A DNA stretch of 64,000 nucleotides, from positions 86,289,916 to 86,353,915 of the forward strand of contig CM057009.1 of NCBI GenBank assembly GCA_029891345.1, read 5' to 3'. Origin of the DNA: Dryococelus australis. Lineage: Eukaryota; Arthropoda; Insecta; Phasmatodea; Phasmatidae. Below, in pieces: positions 23,223 to 33,804 of the stretch; the stretch's first letter is position 1, and each line of letters starts with the position of its first letter. A model generated the notes under the pieces. It was given only the letters and a program-made list of their open reading frames with translations. It did not search any database and had not been told where the DNA came from. The position numbers were made by a program, and so were the translations under genes.

Positions 23223-23839
23223 AACGCTGATGGATGAGACACGGAGACGAACAAGTGCACTATTTACTTCACGGAGGTGGGTGCCAGCGATGCTCCCTAT
23301 GCACCGCACTTTTGAGACTCAGGGTGATCTCAGGGGTTCCTGTGGATATTGTATACTCGTCTCACCTGTGCATTTACATAACACTTTTAAACAGTATATT
23401 TAACACTGTGATCTGGACCATTGTTAAGATGCCATTGAAACACTCAATTTCTACACTGAAGATGTTTATTTTGCTGATAGTTACATACCGTGCCAAGTTT
23501 ATTAGAACTTATGATTTACCGTGTGATTCACAAGTCCATTTTGTTTGACCCTCTGTGCACTTAACAAAACACCTGCAATGCGGGAGGACACTCCGCAGTG
23601 CCTGAAGACACAGTCCCCACAAGGTAAGAGATCTATGGCCGCTGGGATGGATCACAGGTTTACCCAGGAACAGGACACGGATATGAAATGAACACTACGG
23701 TACAATGTAATTTCCAACGCCTACCCATCAGGATATGTCCCCCTAACCACGCGAGGTGTGGCGGCGATCAGTTACAATGGAGGGCTAGTTTACATGGACA
23801 CATGGTCAGCAGTTAGGCCTCGTGGCGGGAACACTAACA
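23223..23839. other. Stretch between satellite-like unit and Gypsy B LTR
   Basis: More GC-balanced than its surroundings. A 104-residue open frame at 23234-23548 has no recognised domain. No counterpart was found to the right of Gypsy B. Confidence 0.4.
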
Positions 23840-25158
23840 AGTCTCAATGAAAATTATGTGAAACGACATGATGCAGATAGCAAGACACGGCATGGAAAAA
23901 TAAATACCAGCACATTCAGTGTGAAAGATCTTGATGGTGGTGCCGATGGCTCCGGATATGCGCTGCAGTGACCACGTGGTCAGACATAAAATACACCGTA
24001 AATTACGTACGACGGCCAATATTGTGCCGCAAATTACAGCACCATGATTTTAATATTGCTTTTCCACAACTGATATATTTAAACCGTGGATGCCGCGTAG
24101 ATGGCGGTAATACATAAGTGCACTGAATGACCGCGTGGTGAAAGAACAAACACTACAAAATGATAGACATTACATGGAACCCTAATAAAACACACATGAA
24201 CCCTGATAAAGATGAAAGCATACAAAACACAAGACAATGAACCCTTAAAATATGGTGATGACATTGATATAGAAGTTACTGTGGGTGACCGCGTAGTCAG
24301 AAACTAAATGGACATTGTACATGACGACTTTATAAAATCCGTAAAATACACACATAGAAATGTTGCCCATAATAAATTATGTTAGAATAACACAAGTAAG
24401 ATGCTCAATGTCTCATCTCATGGGCGGATGAAATTAGATACCAGCTTCGCGCTGCCTCGTGGTCTCGCGGATACAACACAACTACTCTCATTGTTTACAT
24501 GATAAATAACCAAAAATGGCTGCAATTAAATATTTATATGGATAGCATTATGCTGGGGACAATTCTGGCAACGTACACAAACTAAGGTTAACCGGTATAC
24601 TAAAGTCAGCTATTGAAATCTAAGTCAGTGCAAAAAGTTTGAGGTGCGTATGGGCAGCGTCTTACCTGGCCAGCTTCTCGGGAACGACTGCCCACAGGCA
24701 GGGACACAGCAGAGCTACCATCTTGACCTATGGGGTCTACATAAGCGGAAGTTGCGACCACACTTTATGAAAGTTGGAAACTGCAAATTCAAACATCAAA
24801 TAATAAAATTAATGCATATTTTAAATACACAATTTAATTTATAGTTGATTGGTAATATTTTAAAATGTTTTTGTATGGCCTTATTGCCTGGCATGTTTAT
24901 CATTTTTAGCGCCGTGCACATTAAAAAAATGTCCAGCTGAAAAGAACACAAGAGTAGTCAAATACACGTAACACTTCTAGAGCAAACATGGCACCCATCC
25001 AAACATGTTACACTTGATGTCAAAGAAATGAAGTAGCAATTTTTATATGGGAAGTCTGTGGCCTGTGGTGGTAATTAGCCACGTGTTGGTGTAGCACGTG
25101 CACTCAGTGGCTAGCGCCATCATAAGCTGAGTGCTGCTGGCCAGTGGCCGGTATCAAA
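23840..25158 (-). mobile_element. 3' LTR of Gypsy B
   Basis: Aligns with 30251-31248 through many shared blocks, for example GAAAATTATGTGAAACGACA, CTTTTCCACAA(C/G)TGATA and TAGCGCCATCAT. It is about 320 bp longer because 24785-25085 has no counterpart in the other LTR: either a deletion there or an insertion here. The extra block is AT-rich and shows no terminal repeats. Confidence 0.88.
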
Positions 25159-25183
25159 TGCCGCTTCCCTTGGAGTGGACCAA

Positions 25184-25212
25184 CCCTTCTCTTCTTTTCT
25201 CTTCTTTGCCCC
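25184..25212 (-). other. Polypurine tract region of Gypsy B
   Basis: On the minus strand this is an almost pure purine run (GGGGCAAAGAAGAGAAAAGA and onward) about 25 bp before the 3' LTR. A second shorter purine stretch, AAGGGAAGCGG, abuts the LTR more closely. One of the two should prime plus-strand synthesis; I cannot tell which. Confidence 0.5.
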
Positions 25213-28200
25213 GTCCAGGTCTGAACTTGTACCGCAGGGTGAGGACAGACAGGGCATGGTCTTGGGGCTAGTCGTATTCATCGCCATTTGTGAGATGGTG
25301 CAGTGTTCACTGCATCTGCGACATTGGGGCTAAGCAGTGGTTCCCTACACCGCTTTCACCTGAAGTGGGGTGCGATGTTGACGGTTGTGGTCAAGGTGGT
25401 CTGGACCACCCAATGCCGCGGTCTTCGAGGCGTTGTGAGATCATTGCACTTTACTCTTCTTGGTGCACACGCATCCCTAGCTGTGTTCCCAAATTCCCTA
25501 AAACTATCCTGCTCCTCTAAGCTGTGTCCTACTGGCACTGGAAAACCACAAAAAGGTGTGTTGTTTACATTGGTTGAATTTACATTTTCATTCTCATTGA
25601 CACTCAGATTTTGGTTTTCTGACACTTCCCCTAGTCCTTAACGGTGTTAATTGACCAAATGGTGAAAAACCTTTAAATAGCACAGTCACCAAAACACTCA
25701 AATTTGCCTCCTTATTTACTTGCAAACCTACGGGAACAACACTTTCTTAGTTATTGGTACTTGTATCACTAATTGCACCCCTGCTTCGCGCCGCGTGACT
25801 TGGTGTGGTCGTTCTCTCTCGGCTCCTCTTCACCTCTTCTCTGGCGGCACGCGGGTAATATGTAAATCATCACTGTGTTTTTTTGCTATGCACTTCCTTC
25901 CCAAGCTTACAAGAAATATGTCACTCCCCAGTTTTCATGTTATCCGTACAGGTCCTGACCATCTGGGCGCTAGCCCTGTACAAAAATTATTTTTCCCTTA
26001 TGATAATGGGTTTTCTCTTTTATAAACATACATGCCTGGGGTGAGTTCAGCCGGCAGCCTCTTGCATAGGGGTACCCTCGTGGTATTGTACCGAGTTTGT
26101 TCTCCTCTCGCGTGCTAGTTTATTTCCTTTTGGTGGCCACGATTTCCTCCGGCGGTACTGGGGGGTTTCTTCGAGGTTCTTCCGGAGCTCTCTACCCTGA
26201 ACCATCTCAGCTGGGGTTTTCCCGGTAGCGGTGTTCACTCTATTTATTATGCAAAACAAACATTCTGGTATGAGTTCTGCCTAGCGTTTATGATTGTCCC
26301 CTAACATCACACTAAGTTGGAATTTTAAATCCTGATTTCAGCGTTCGGTAGGGTTGGCTCTGGGGTGGTAGGCCGGGTTGGTGCCGTGTTTGGATCTCCA
26401 GTTTGTGCAATTATTTTGCTACACTTTCCCCATGAATTATGTGCCATTGTCCGTGAGCAGTTGCTCTGGGTATCCCCATCTGGGAAAAAAACTCGGTGTG
26501 CAGAACATGGGCTACAGTATGCGTTCTCACATTACTAACCAGATAGGCTTCAGTCCAGCAGGTAAACAAATCCTTAAACTACTAAAAACTTTTTCCGCTT
26601 GGAGTACGTGGGTAGGGGCCCATAATGTCTAGCGCCACCGTTTTAAACGGTTTGGTGGGTTGGCACAATTGTTGTGGCACGTCCCCATCTGGCCTTCGCG
26701 ACTTCCTGGTATTACACACTGTGCAGTCCTGTACGTGTTGCCATAGGTCCCTTTGCATTCCTGGCCAGTGAAAATGTTTTTGCACATTACATTTTGGTTG
26801 CTTGGACCTGGGGTGACCATGTTCCAGGCTATCGTGGCTGTATTGCAAGACTAATTTTCTGGTTTCTGGTGGCATATATGTTTGCCAGTGGCTCTTATTC
26901 CCTGGCAGGTTTACCTGTATCTCCCTATTTACAACACGCCAGTGTTCAGAAAAGGTATTCGTGCAATGTTGACTGCGGCGGTTTGCAACTGGTGAGTTTT
27001 CCTGACACGTGTGTACCCTTTTCAAGACATCATCGTAATGCAGCAATGTGAGATTACCCATGGTTTTGGCAACAATGTTTTGAAGTGTGAGCGGAGAAAT
27101 TCCCATTACTGGGGCAGCCCGACAGGGTGGTAGCGCCTTGTCCCACTCGGCATCGTCAACTACCATTACTCCTTGGCACGGATTCCGGGAAAGTTCGTCT
27201 GCTAGTTCATTAATTTTTCCTGCTACATGTTCCACTTGAAAATCAAATTCCTACAAAAGCAAGGCCCACCGGGAAAGTTTGCTTTTCCCATTATGTATCC
27301 CTTCTAGCCAGATCAGGCAGTGATTGTCCGTTTTCAACTTGAACCTGCAACCTAACAAGTAGGGGCGATATTTATGGAGGGCGTGTATGATGGCCAAACA
27401 CTGTTGTTCATTGATATGGTATTTCCGTTCCGCATTACCAAACTTCGCACTGTGGTAATTTAGAATATATTTTCTCCCGTGCCCGTTAGTCTGATATAAC
27501 ACGGCTCCAATTCCTTCTTGACTTGCGTCTGTCTGTACCATTACTGGAAGCTCTCGATCAAATTTAGCCCAGCGGTTTGCCGTTTTCAAAAGCATGTTTT
27601 ATATTTTGGAAAGCCTGTTCTGCCTGTGGAAACCAAACTAATTTTTTTTGTGACAGTAATTCCGTGAGCGGTGCTGTGATTATGGAAAAATTCAGAATGA
27701 ATTCCTTCAACCAATTGATTATGCCAAAATATTTACATAATTGTTTCTGTGATGTATGGCTGGGTTTTTCCTTAATTGTTTGCAACTGGTTGGTATCTGG
27801 TTCATGTCATTTGGCGGTAATGTAGTGTCCTAAGAATGTGAGTTTAGTCATCCCTACATAACACTTCCCTACTTTACAAACAAGTTTGTTAAGCTCCTAT
27901 CTCTCAAATACTAGGCTCAAATGATACATATGGTTCTCCCGGTCTTTCGACCACATTAACTCATTGTCTAAATAAGCCATTGCAAAGTCCCCTATGTAAC
28001 CATCCAGGACGTTTACCATCAGGTTTTGGAACGTAGCCGGGGCACATTTTAAACCAAAATCATTGATATGAAGTTGAATCTTTGCCCTTCCATCATGGTA
28101 AAGGCAGTTTTATGATGATCTTGGGGTCTGATATATACTTGCCAATACCCTGATTTGAGATCAAAAGAGGAAAAAAACCGTTGCGGGTCCTAATGTTGAC

Positions 28201-29231
28201 AATGTGTCTTTGAGGTTTATGACAGGTGGTGGTGAATTAACGATAATTTTGTTCAATGGGCGAAAATTGACACAAAATCTCCACTTACTGTCCTTTTTAG
28301 GGGCCAAAGGGATACCTGAATTATACAGACTTTGCATCGGCTCAATCATATGATCATCTAACATTTCACGTATCTGCGTGTTTATTATGTTCTGGAAGTA
28401 AGTACATGGATCCCTTGGTTTGGTGTAGATCGGCTCCTCGTGGGTGGTGACGATGGGGTGCTTGGTCGTGTCAGTGTGGCCCAGCAGCCGCTCGGTGTAG
28501 AACACCCCAACATACTGGTCCAGCAGCTGCTGCTGCATATTCTCCTGGTACTGCTGCAACACCTTATGTACAAACTGTTCCAGTGGTACAGTTGCTGTGG
28601 CAGCTGAGGGCATTGCTCCCATGGCATACAGCATCCACCTCCCCTTCTTACCCATTTGCATGCGGTCGAGATGTTGTTCAATCACAGCTTGATTTTCTAC
28701 TAACCATGGCAGTCCGAGTATCAGCTCGTCACACAGGTCTGGTACGATATACACATCAATTTCGGTTTGCAGATCTCTTACTCCCACCATCACATGCATT
28801 ACGCTCGTGGCTTCGCCTTGGTGGTGTGTGGTGGCAAATTGTAACTTATGTGGTGGTACCCTCATAGTAGTGGCATGGATCAGTCCCTCGTGCACGAAGC
28901 TGTGACTTGCAGCAATGTCTATTACAGTGGTTACACTTTTCCCTTCTAATTCCACTATTACACATAACGAGGTTACTGTGTAGTCTCTTACTTGGTATAT
29001 CTGTGCACGTACTGCGGGCTGATTTCTCCGCATCAGTGGTAAGGCTGGAGCAGGTGCAGAGTCATCAACCGTCCTCATTAGTTTCCCTGGTAATGGTCTG
29101 GTGTAGTCTGTCGGAAGTTTTTTTGTTGTCCACTGTGTATTCTGCCTTGTTGGCGTGGTGTTGACGTGAACGGTGGCGGGCTGTGAAACCGGATCGTTGG
29201 CGTGAATGGTTGTGGTGGCCTCAATTGTCAA
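25200..29231 (-). pseudogene. Gypsy B pol: protease, RT, RNase H, integrase
   Basis: The frame opens at 29231. Protease is at about 28900 (TVIDIAASHSFVHEG; the usual D-T/S-G triad reads D-I-A). RT starts with IREMLDDHMIEPMQSLYNSG and KWRFCVNFRPLNKI. After a shift near 28165 come DLKSGYWQ, ATFQNLM and AYLDNELMW, where the YxDD box reads YLDN. RNase H lies at 27595-27220 (QTDASQEGIGAVLY, NEQQCLAIIHALHKY, KTDNH, ADELSR). The integrase zinc site is at about 26770-26680 (HDSLEHGHPRSKQ...CTVCNTRK). The core is broken after ALDIMGPYPRTPSGKSF, with traces to 26300, then NTATGKTPAEMVQGRELR. The C-terminal domain GLAPRWSGPVRITWKLGSD is at about 25980, followed by a tail of low complexity. Stops, frame changes and the altered Asp make it inactive. 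Confidence 0.92.
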
Positions 29232-29249
29232 TCTGTATCAGTGGCCCTG

Positions 29250-30251
29250 GTCTTCGTCTCCCAGATGACTGGTACTCCTGACAAGCTCTCACGTCTCTCT
29301 CACACAAACATGCTTCACGCGTGAACTGTTCTAGATTGGTTTTTTGGCACACATCTTAAGTATGGTCTCAGGTGTGGGCTCGACAAGGTGACAACAATTT
29401 CCAACACTCCCAGGACTGATTGTTTAGGGTGCAGCCTCTTATACAAACCGACCCTCCATTGTATAAACTCCTTGACTCCCTGTCGGTCGTGCTGTTGCTC
29501 ATGGTAGAGTTGGGCCTGCACTTGGATGTCATCGCCGTCAGTGTAGAAGCAACCCAGTAGTTTTTCACAGAACTCCTGCCATGTGACACAGTATTGTCGT
29601 ATGAGAGCCCACCAGGTGGCTGCAGCTTCTCGGAGGCAGTTCGCTGTCACTACTGTCCAATCATCATGGTGGATGTGATGTCGGCACAGTTTATCTTCAC
29701 ATACGGACAAAAATACCTGTGGGTTTTCAGCCTCATGTCCGGAAAACACTGGCAGTAACACATTCCGGTCAGGTCTGGTCAAGCCCTGTGGGTTATACAT
29801 GACTACAACAGGTTGTTGTTCGACCATCACATTTTGTGGTGTGGATGGAAAATTCCTTACACTGTCACTCAGTCTACACACATCACAATTAAAAATTCCG
29901 TTACGACAGGTGGTGTACTCATCTGACACGATACACCTCAAGTGAACCATTTGCCAGCACTGTTGGCATGTTGCCCACTGTTAACCTTCCCAGTCACACC
30001 CGGTGCACGTGCACAGGTGACGTCTTGGCGGGGTTGGTAGTACAATCTCGTACACACATTGACGTAGCTCCTGCTCCCAGCTGTTGTAGTCAAGAAAACC
30101 AATTTTTACTAACCTCTCACAATGTGTGCATCGGTCACTCGGTAATTTGAACGTGTTCAGTCTCTCTGCGAACGCAGTTTTTCGTGTTTGACGTGGTTGC
30201 CGGCACAGATGGCTTGATGTCTTCTTGCAGTTGTTGTGGCTGTTCTGGCAT
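29250..30251 (-). pseudogene. Gypsy B gag with PHD-like finger and capsid domain
   Basis: An ATG at 30251-30249 overlaps the LTR edge and opens MPEQPQQLQEDIKPSV. A frame change before about 30130 leads into the main frame: RCTHCERLVKIGFLDYNSWE, then the Cys/His cluster described at 29874-30013 (one in-frame TAA at 29983-29981), then the capsid domain. The capsid reads VLLPVFSGHEAENPQVFLSV, then WTVVTANCLREAAATWWALI, then TWQEFCEKLLGCF and VKEFIQWRVGLYKRLHP, the Gypsy Gag core. The C-terminal part after a stop is Arg-rich (SSGRRRPG). No CCHC knuckle was found at the C-terminus, where one is usual. The protein would form the particle that packages the element's RNA. Confidence 0.85.
29874..30013 (-). 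other. PHD-like C4HC3 zinc-binding pattern in Gag N-terminus
   Basis: In one frame the residues read CTGC, then nine codons including the stop TAA, then CQQC, four residues, H, two residues, C, fifteen residues, and finally CDVC, with Phe two residues before the last pair. The spacing C-x2-C-x9-C-x2-C-x4-H-x2-C-x15-C-x2-C fits the C4HC3 PHD finger. PHD fingers usually read histone tails. In a Gag they could act in targeting or nucleic-acid binding, but that is inference. The stop falls between the first two metal-ligand pairs. Confidence 0.6.
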
Positions 30252-31248
30252 GTCTCGGTGAAAATTATGTGAAACGACATGATGCAGATAACAAGACACG
30301 GCATGGAAAAATAAATACCAGCACATTCAGTGTGAAAGATCTTGATGATGGTGCGGATGGCTCCGGATATGTGCTGCAGCGGCCACGTGGTCGGATATAA
30401 AATACACAGTAAATTCTGTATGGCAACCAATATTGTGCCGCAAATTACAGCACCGTGATTTTAATATTGCTTTTCCACAAGTGATACATTTAAACCCTGG
30501 ATGCTGCGTGGATGGCGGTAAAACATAAGTGCTCTGAATGACCGTGTGATAAAAGAACAAACATTACAAAATGACAGAAATTACACGGAACCCTAATAAA
30601 ACATACATGAACCCTGATAAAGATGAAACTGTACAAAACACAACACAATAAACCCTTAAAATGTGGTGATGGCGTTGATACAGAAATTATGGTGGGTGAC
30701 CACATGGTCAGAAACTAAGTGGACATGGTGAGAAACATATAAACGTTGCCTATAATCAATTACATTAGAATAACACAAGTAAGATGCTTAAAGTCTCATC
30801 TTGTGTGCGGATGAAATCAGATACCAGCTTCGCGCGGCCTCGTTGTCTCGTGGATACAACACATCTCCTCTCGTCGTTTACATGGTAAAAAGCCAATAAT
30901 TGCTGCAATTAATTATTTAACGGATAGCATTATGCTGGGGACAATTCTGGCAATGTACGCAAGCAAAAGTTAACCGGTATACTAAAGTCAACTATTGAAA
31001 TCTAAGTCGGTGCAAAAAGTTTGAGGTTCATACGGGCAGCTTCTTATCTGGCCAGCTTCTCAGGAATGACTGCCCACAGGCAGGGGCGCTGCGTACCTAC
31101 TATGGTGGCCTACGGGGTCTACATAAGTTAAAGTTGCGAGCATGCTTCTTGAAAGCTAGAAACTGCACATTTGGTTGGTGTAGCACATGCCCCCAACAGC
31201 TAGCGCCATCATGGGCTGAGTGCTGCTGACTAGTGGCCGGCGTCAACA
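30251..31248 (-). mobile_element. 5' LTR of Gypsy B
   Basis: TGTCTC...CAACA ends, 998 bp on the plus-strand map. It pairs with the left LTR throughout except for the block of about 300 bp missing here. It directly abuts the gag ATG on one side and a satellite-like unit on the other. Confidence 0.88.
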
Positions 31249-31338
31249 CATTATAATCAAAGTGCTACATCATAATTATAATGAATACCTCGCACTATAT
31301 CCCGAGGAGAATAATTATATGCCTGTAAATTACTTAGT
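31247..31338 (+). repeat. Satellite-like unit at the right edge of Gypsy B
   Basis: Aligns in the same orientation with 23046-23140 (CACAT(G/T)ATAATCAAAGTG, CTACATCATAATT(G/A)TAATGA, and GCCTGTAA(G/A)T(G/T)ACTTAG). It starts exactly where the LTR ends. Confidence 0.7.
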
Positions 31339-33580
31339 CTATACCTTACCCAGAATCTGAACCCAGAGTCTCACATTGCAAGCCAGTTTTACACCGAATA
31401 CGCCACAGGAGTTAGCATCCCTTTTACGACAGTATTCCAGCGTATTTTAATGTACTTTAGTTAAATATTTTGGCTTTGACTAATTGTAATTGCTTAAATG
31501 TGTTATGCTGTACGACGCATGCACATTTCATGTTAACTTGTAAGTGCCAGTAAATACTTGACAGCAGGACACTTGCAAGTATGATACATTGCTTGGAATG
31601 TGGCCATGCCATCTCCCACACTGATTCAACGTCCAGATAAGATAAAAAGGTTGCTACAGTAACATTTTTTTTGTTTGTTTACAACCAAACAACAGAACAC
31701 AGAACAGGTATAATACGGCCACAAAAATAGTACGACCAGGAATTCTTCCATCAAAGACATTGCACCACACCAACGAAACTGAATGCGGAAACATACAATA
31801 TTGGCTGTAAAGAATCAGTAAAATAGATCTCAGTGCTGAAAAGAGGGAGAACGTGTGCTTGCTCCCTCCACCACCTCCTTCAACATCCCGTCCCACAACC
31901 ACCTGCCAACAGACCACACACCAACCTGACTGCATGCTTTCCACTTGTTTATTTATTCAGGCCAGGAGACATTGGTATTCCTTGGTGTTCCGGGCTTCCA
32001 TTGTATTTCTAATTCTTTTTGTTACCATCATTTACGTTCTACAATTTATTTGTGCAGTTATTTACCCTTTACTATTTATGTTATAGCATTATATCTACCC
32101 AAAATTATCTTTATATATATTTATAAACTAACTTTTAAATCAAGTTTGTGGCAAGAACATTTCATAACCTTTGATAAGGACATTTTAAGCTTTATAATTT
32201 CTTATTGTGAACTATTTGTTTATATGTTTTGAACTAACCTTTTTATCTTGACATGTAGTATATTTTTGCATTATTGACTTTCTTTAATATATTTTGTGCA
32301 ACAGTTGGCCTCTCATTTATCATTTTTTATATGCTAATTTTGTAATTGTTGTAATTACATTGTTGCTTTTTGTCGTAACTTTGATTTATGAGTGAGATCG
32401 ACGCTCAGTATGATATTGTTACATATAGTAGTTATACTTTTCTCTATACTAACTGAATAATTGATAATCTATTTACAAGTTAGTTTCTCTGTTTTTTTGG
32501 TACTTTTTGTGCTTAAGCTTCTCTAATTACCCCGGGGTTTTTGTGTTCTGTTAAATCTTTTTGAAGCGTCATTAGTTACCGGTAGGTGTTGCTTTCTTGT
32601 GACGACTGGTTGAGTGAGAGCCAGGTCTAAAAAGAGGGGCATTGCATGTTTGTAGCACTGCCATGACATGTTTTCCCACGCCTACCACCTTGTGCTTACA
32701 TGCAGCATCGCGAAATTTGAGATGCCTTGACATCAGTTTTATGTTTTTTCACTGCTGCCTTACTTTATACTTTGCATGCGGTTAAGGCCATAGTGTGTTT
32801 ATTTGTGGTTTTGTTCTACGTGTATACCGTTGTGTTTAATTGCATGCATTATGCCAGCCGGCGTGGAAATGTACTTCTTTGTTGAAACGGTAATATTAAT
32901 TTATAGTGATTCACAACATTAAGCATACTAAATTTGCAGTTTAGAAGATAATAGAACCAATAATCCAGCTGTATGAAGTGTTGAACAAGCTGTTAAACAT
33001 GGTAATATTTTTGTGCTGTTACAAGTATGTGACGTCACGTGAAATGGCACGCCACGTTGTGTCGTGATGTCTGCTGCTGATTAATTTTTCCACTGCTGCT
33101 TCTTTGTGTGCTACCCTTTGGATGTTTGGATTAATTTAACTGGTATGTTCTGGGGATAATTAGGGCTTTCTTTTCATTTATCTTTGATTACTATCTTTCT
33201 AGTAAAATAATTATTGGAATTCATATAATTACATATATAGTCATTTATATAATTATGATTAATAAAATGGTCACCTGTTGGTTTTACTTGATTTATCAAT
33301 TTTAAACAATTACTGCTATTTAACCCCTTATTTTCACCACTATAACTCGGACGAGCTCAATATATTTGTCTTACCATAGTACTTTACTTACTCTCCCTTT
33401 GCGGCCGGACCATCTTATCACTTTGGTCCTAAAACATATTTCTCCTTCAGTTCTGAAATAAAAACGGTAGTTAATATTGCTGATTATTTGGCATATACAA
33501 TCATACCATAATTGTGTTATTTCTGGCTAATTTTCCTTACGAAACAATAAAAGACAACTAAGTTTTTTGTGTGTGCAATT
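31339..33580. other. AT-rich intergenic DNA
   Basis: No protein or element signature recognised in about 2.2 kb. A palindromic GTGACGTCAC (33029-33038) overlaps TCACGTGA (33035-33042); these match CRE-type and E-box-type sites but stand alone. Both strands have only short chance frames. Confidence 0.55.
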
Positions 33581-33639
33581 TTTATATTTCTTGTGTTTAT
33601 TATATCATGTTTGTAATTTTCTGTTTTGCCTATTCTTAT

Positions 33640-33804
33640 TTCTACCGTTGATGGTTCGATTACCTTTGTGAGGAGGTATGGACCTTAGTACTTGAATGTT
33701 AGTGCCTTGTGCCTTGATTTATTAAGCACCCGGACCCAGTCTCCTACCTGGATTATGTTTGGTATGTGTGTTTTATCAAACTGTTCTTTTTGTGTTGTGC
33801 GTGA
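33640..33804 (-). pseudogene. Gypsy C integrase C-terminus
   Basis: The minus strand reads TQKEQFDKTHIPNIIQVGDW, then VRVLNKSRHKALTFKY and, after a stop, GPYLLTKVIEPSTVEIRIG. The GDWVRVLN and GPYxxxKV phrases are the C-terminal domain of Gypsy integrases. Similarity continues a little below 33640, to about 33590. Its N-terminal continuation lies at 37842 and beyond, on the far side of the foldback element. Confidence 0.82.

Larger units (their letters stand above)
23840..31248 (-). mobile_element. Ty3/Gypsy LTR retrotransposon, element B, both LTRs present
   Basis: A complete, inactivated LTR retrotransposon of about 7.4 kb. Two long direct repeats (23840-25158 and 30251-31248) bound an internal region whose minus strand encodes gag, then protease, RT, RNase H and integrase in Gypsy order. 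The right LTR has TGTCTC...CAACA ends; the left copy has lost the leading T. A purine tract (minus strand) precedes the 3' LTR at 25212-25184. No clean tRNA-type primer site is seen after the 5' LTR, and no clear target duplication could be read at the outer edges. Reading frames carry only a handful of disruptions, so it is younger than the other Gypsy copies here. Confidence 0.93.

Noticed and set aside
25184..25212. Pyrimidine run as a splice-site polypyrimidine tract
   Set aside because: Its position just before the 3' LTR on the minus strand fits a retroelement polypurine tract; no exon follows on the plus strand.
25356..25625. 89-codon minus-strand frame as a separate gene
   Set aside because: It continues the C-terminal tail of Gypsy B pol just before the polypurine tract, so it is part of pol rather than its own gene.
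30252..30430. Long Gag frame appearing to start inside the Gypsy B LTR
   Set aside because: The same LTR sequence at the other end has no gag after it. The part inside the LTR is chance opening; Gag proper starts at the LTR edge.
33640..33660. GGTTCGATT resembling a tRNA T-loop
   Set aside because: No acceptor stem, D-arm or anticodon arm can be folded around it, and it lies within Gypsy C coding sequence.
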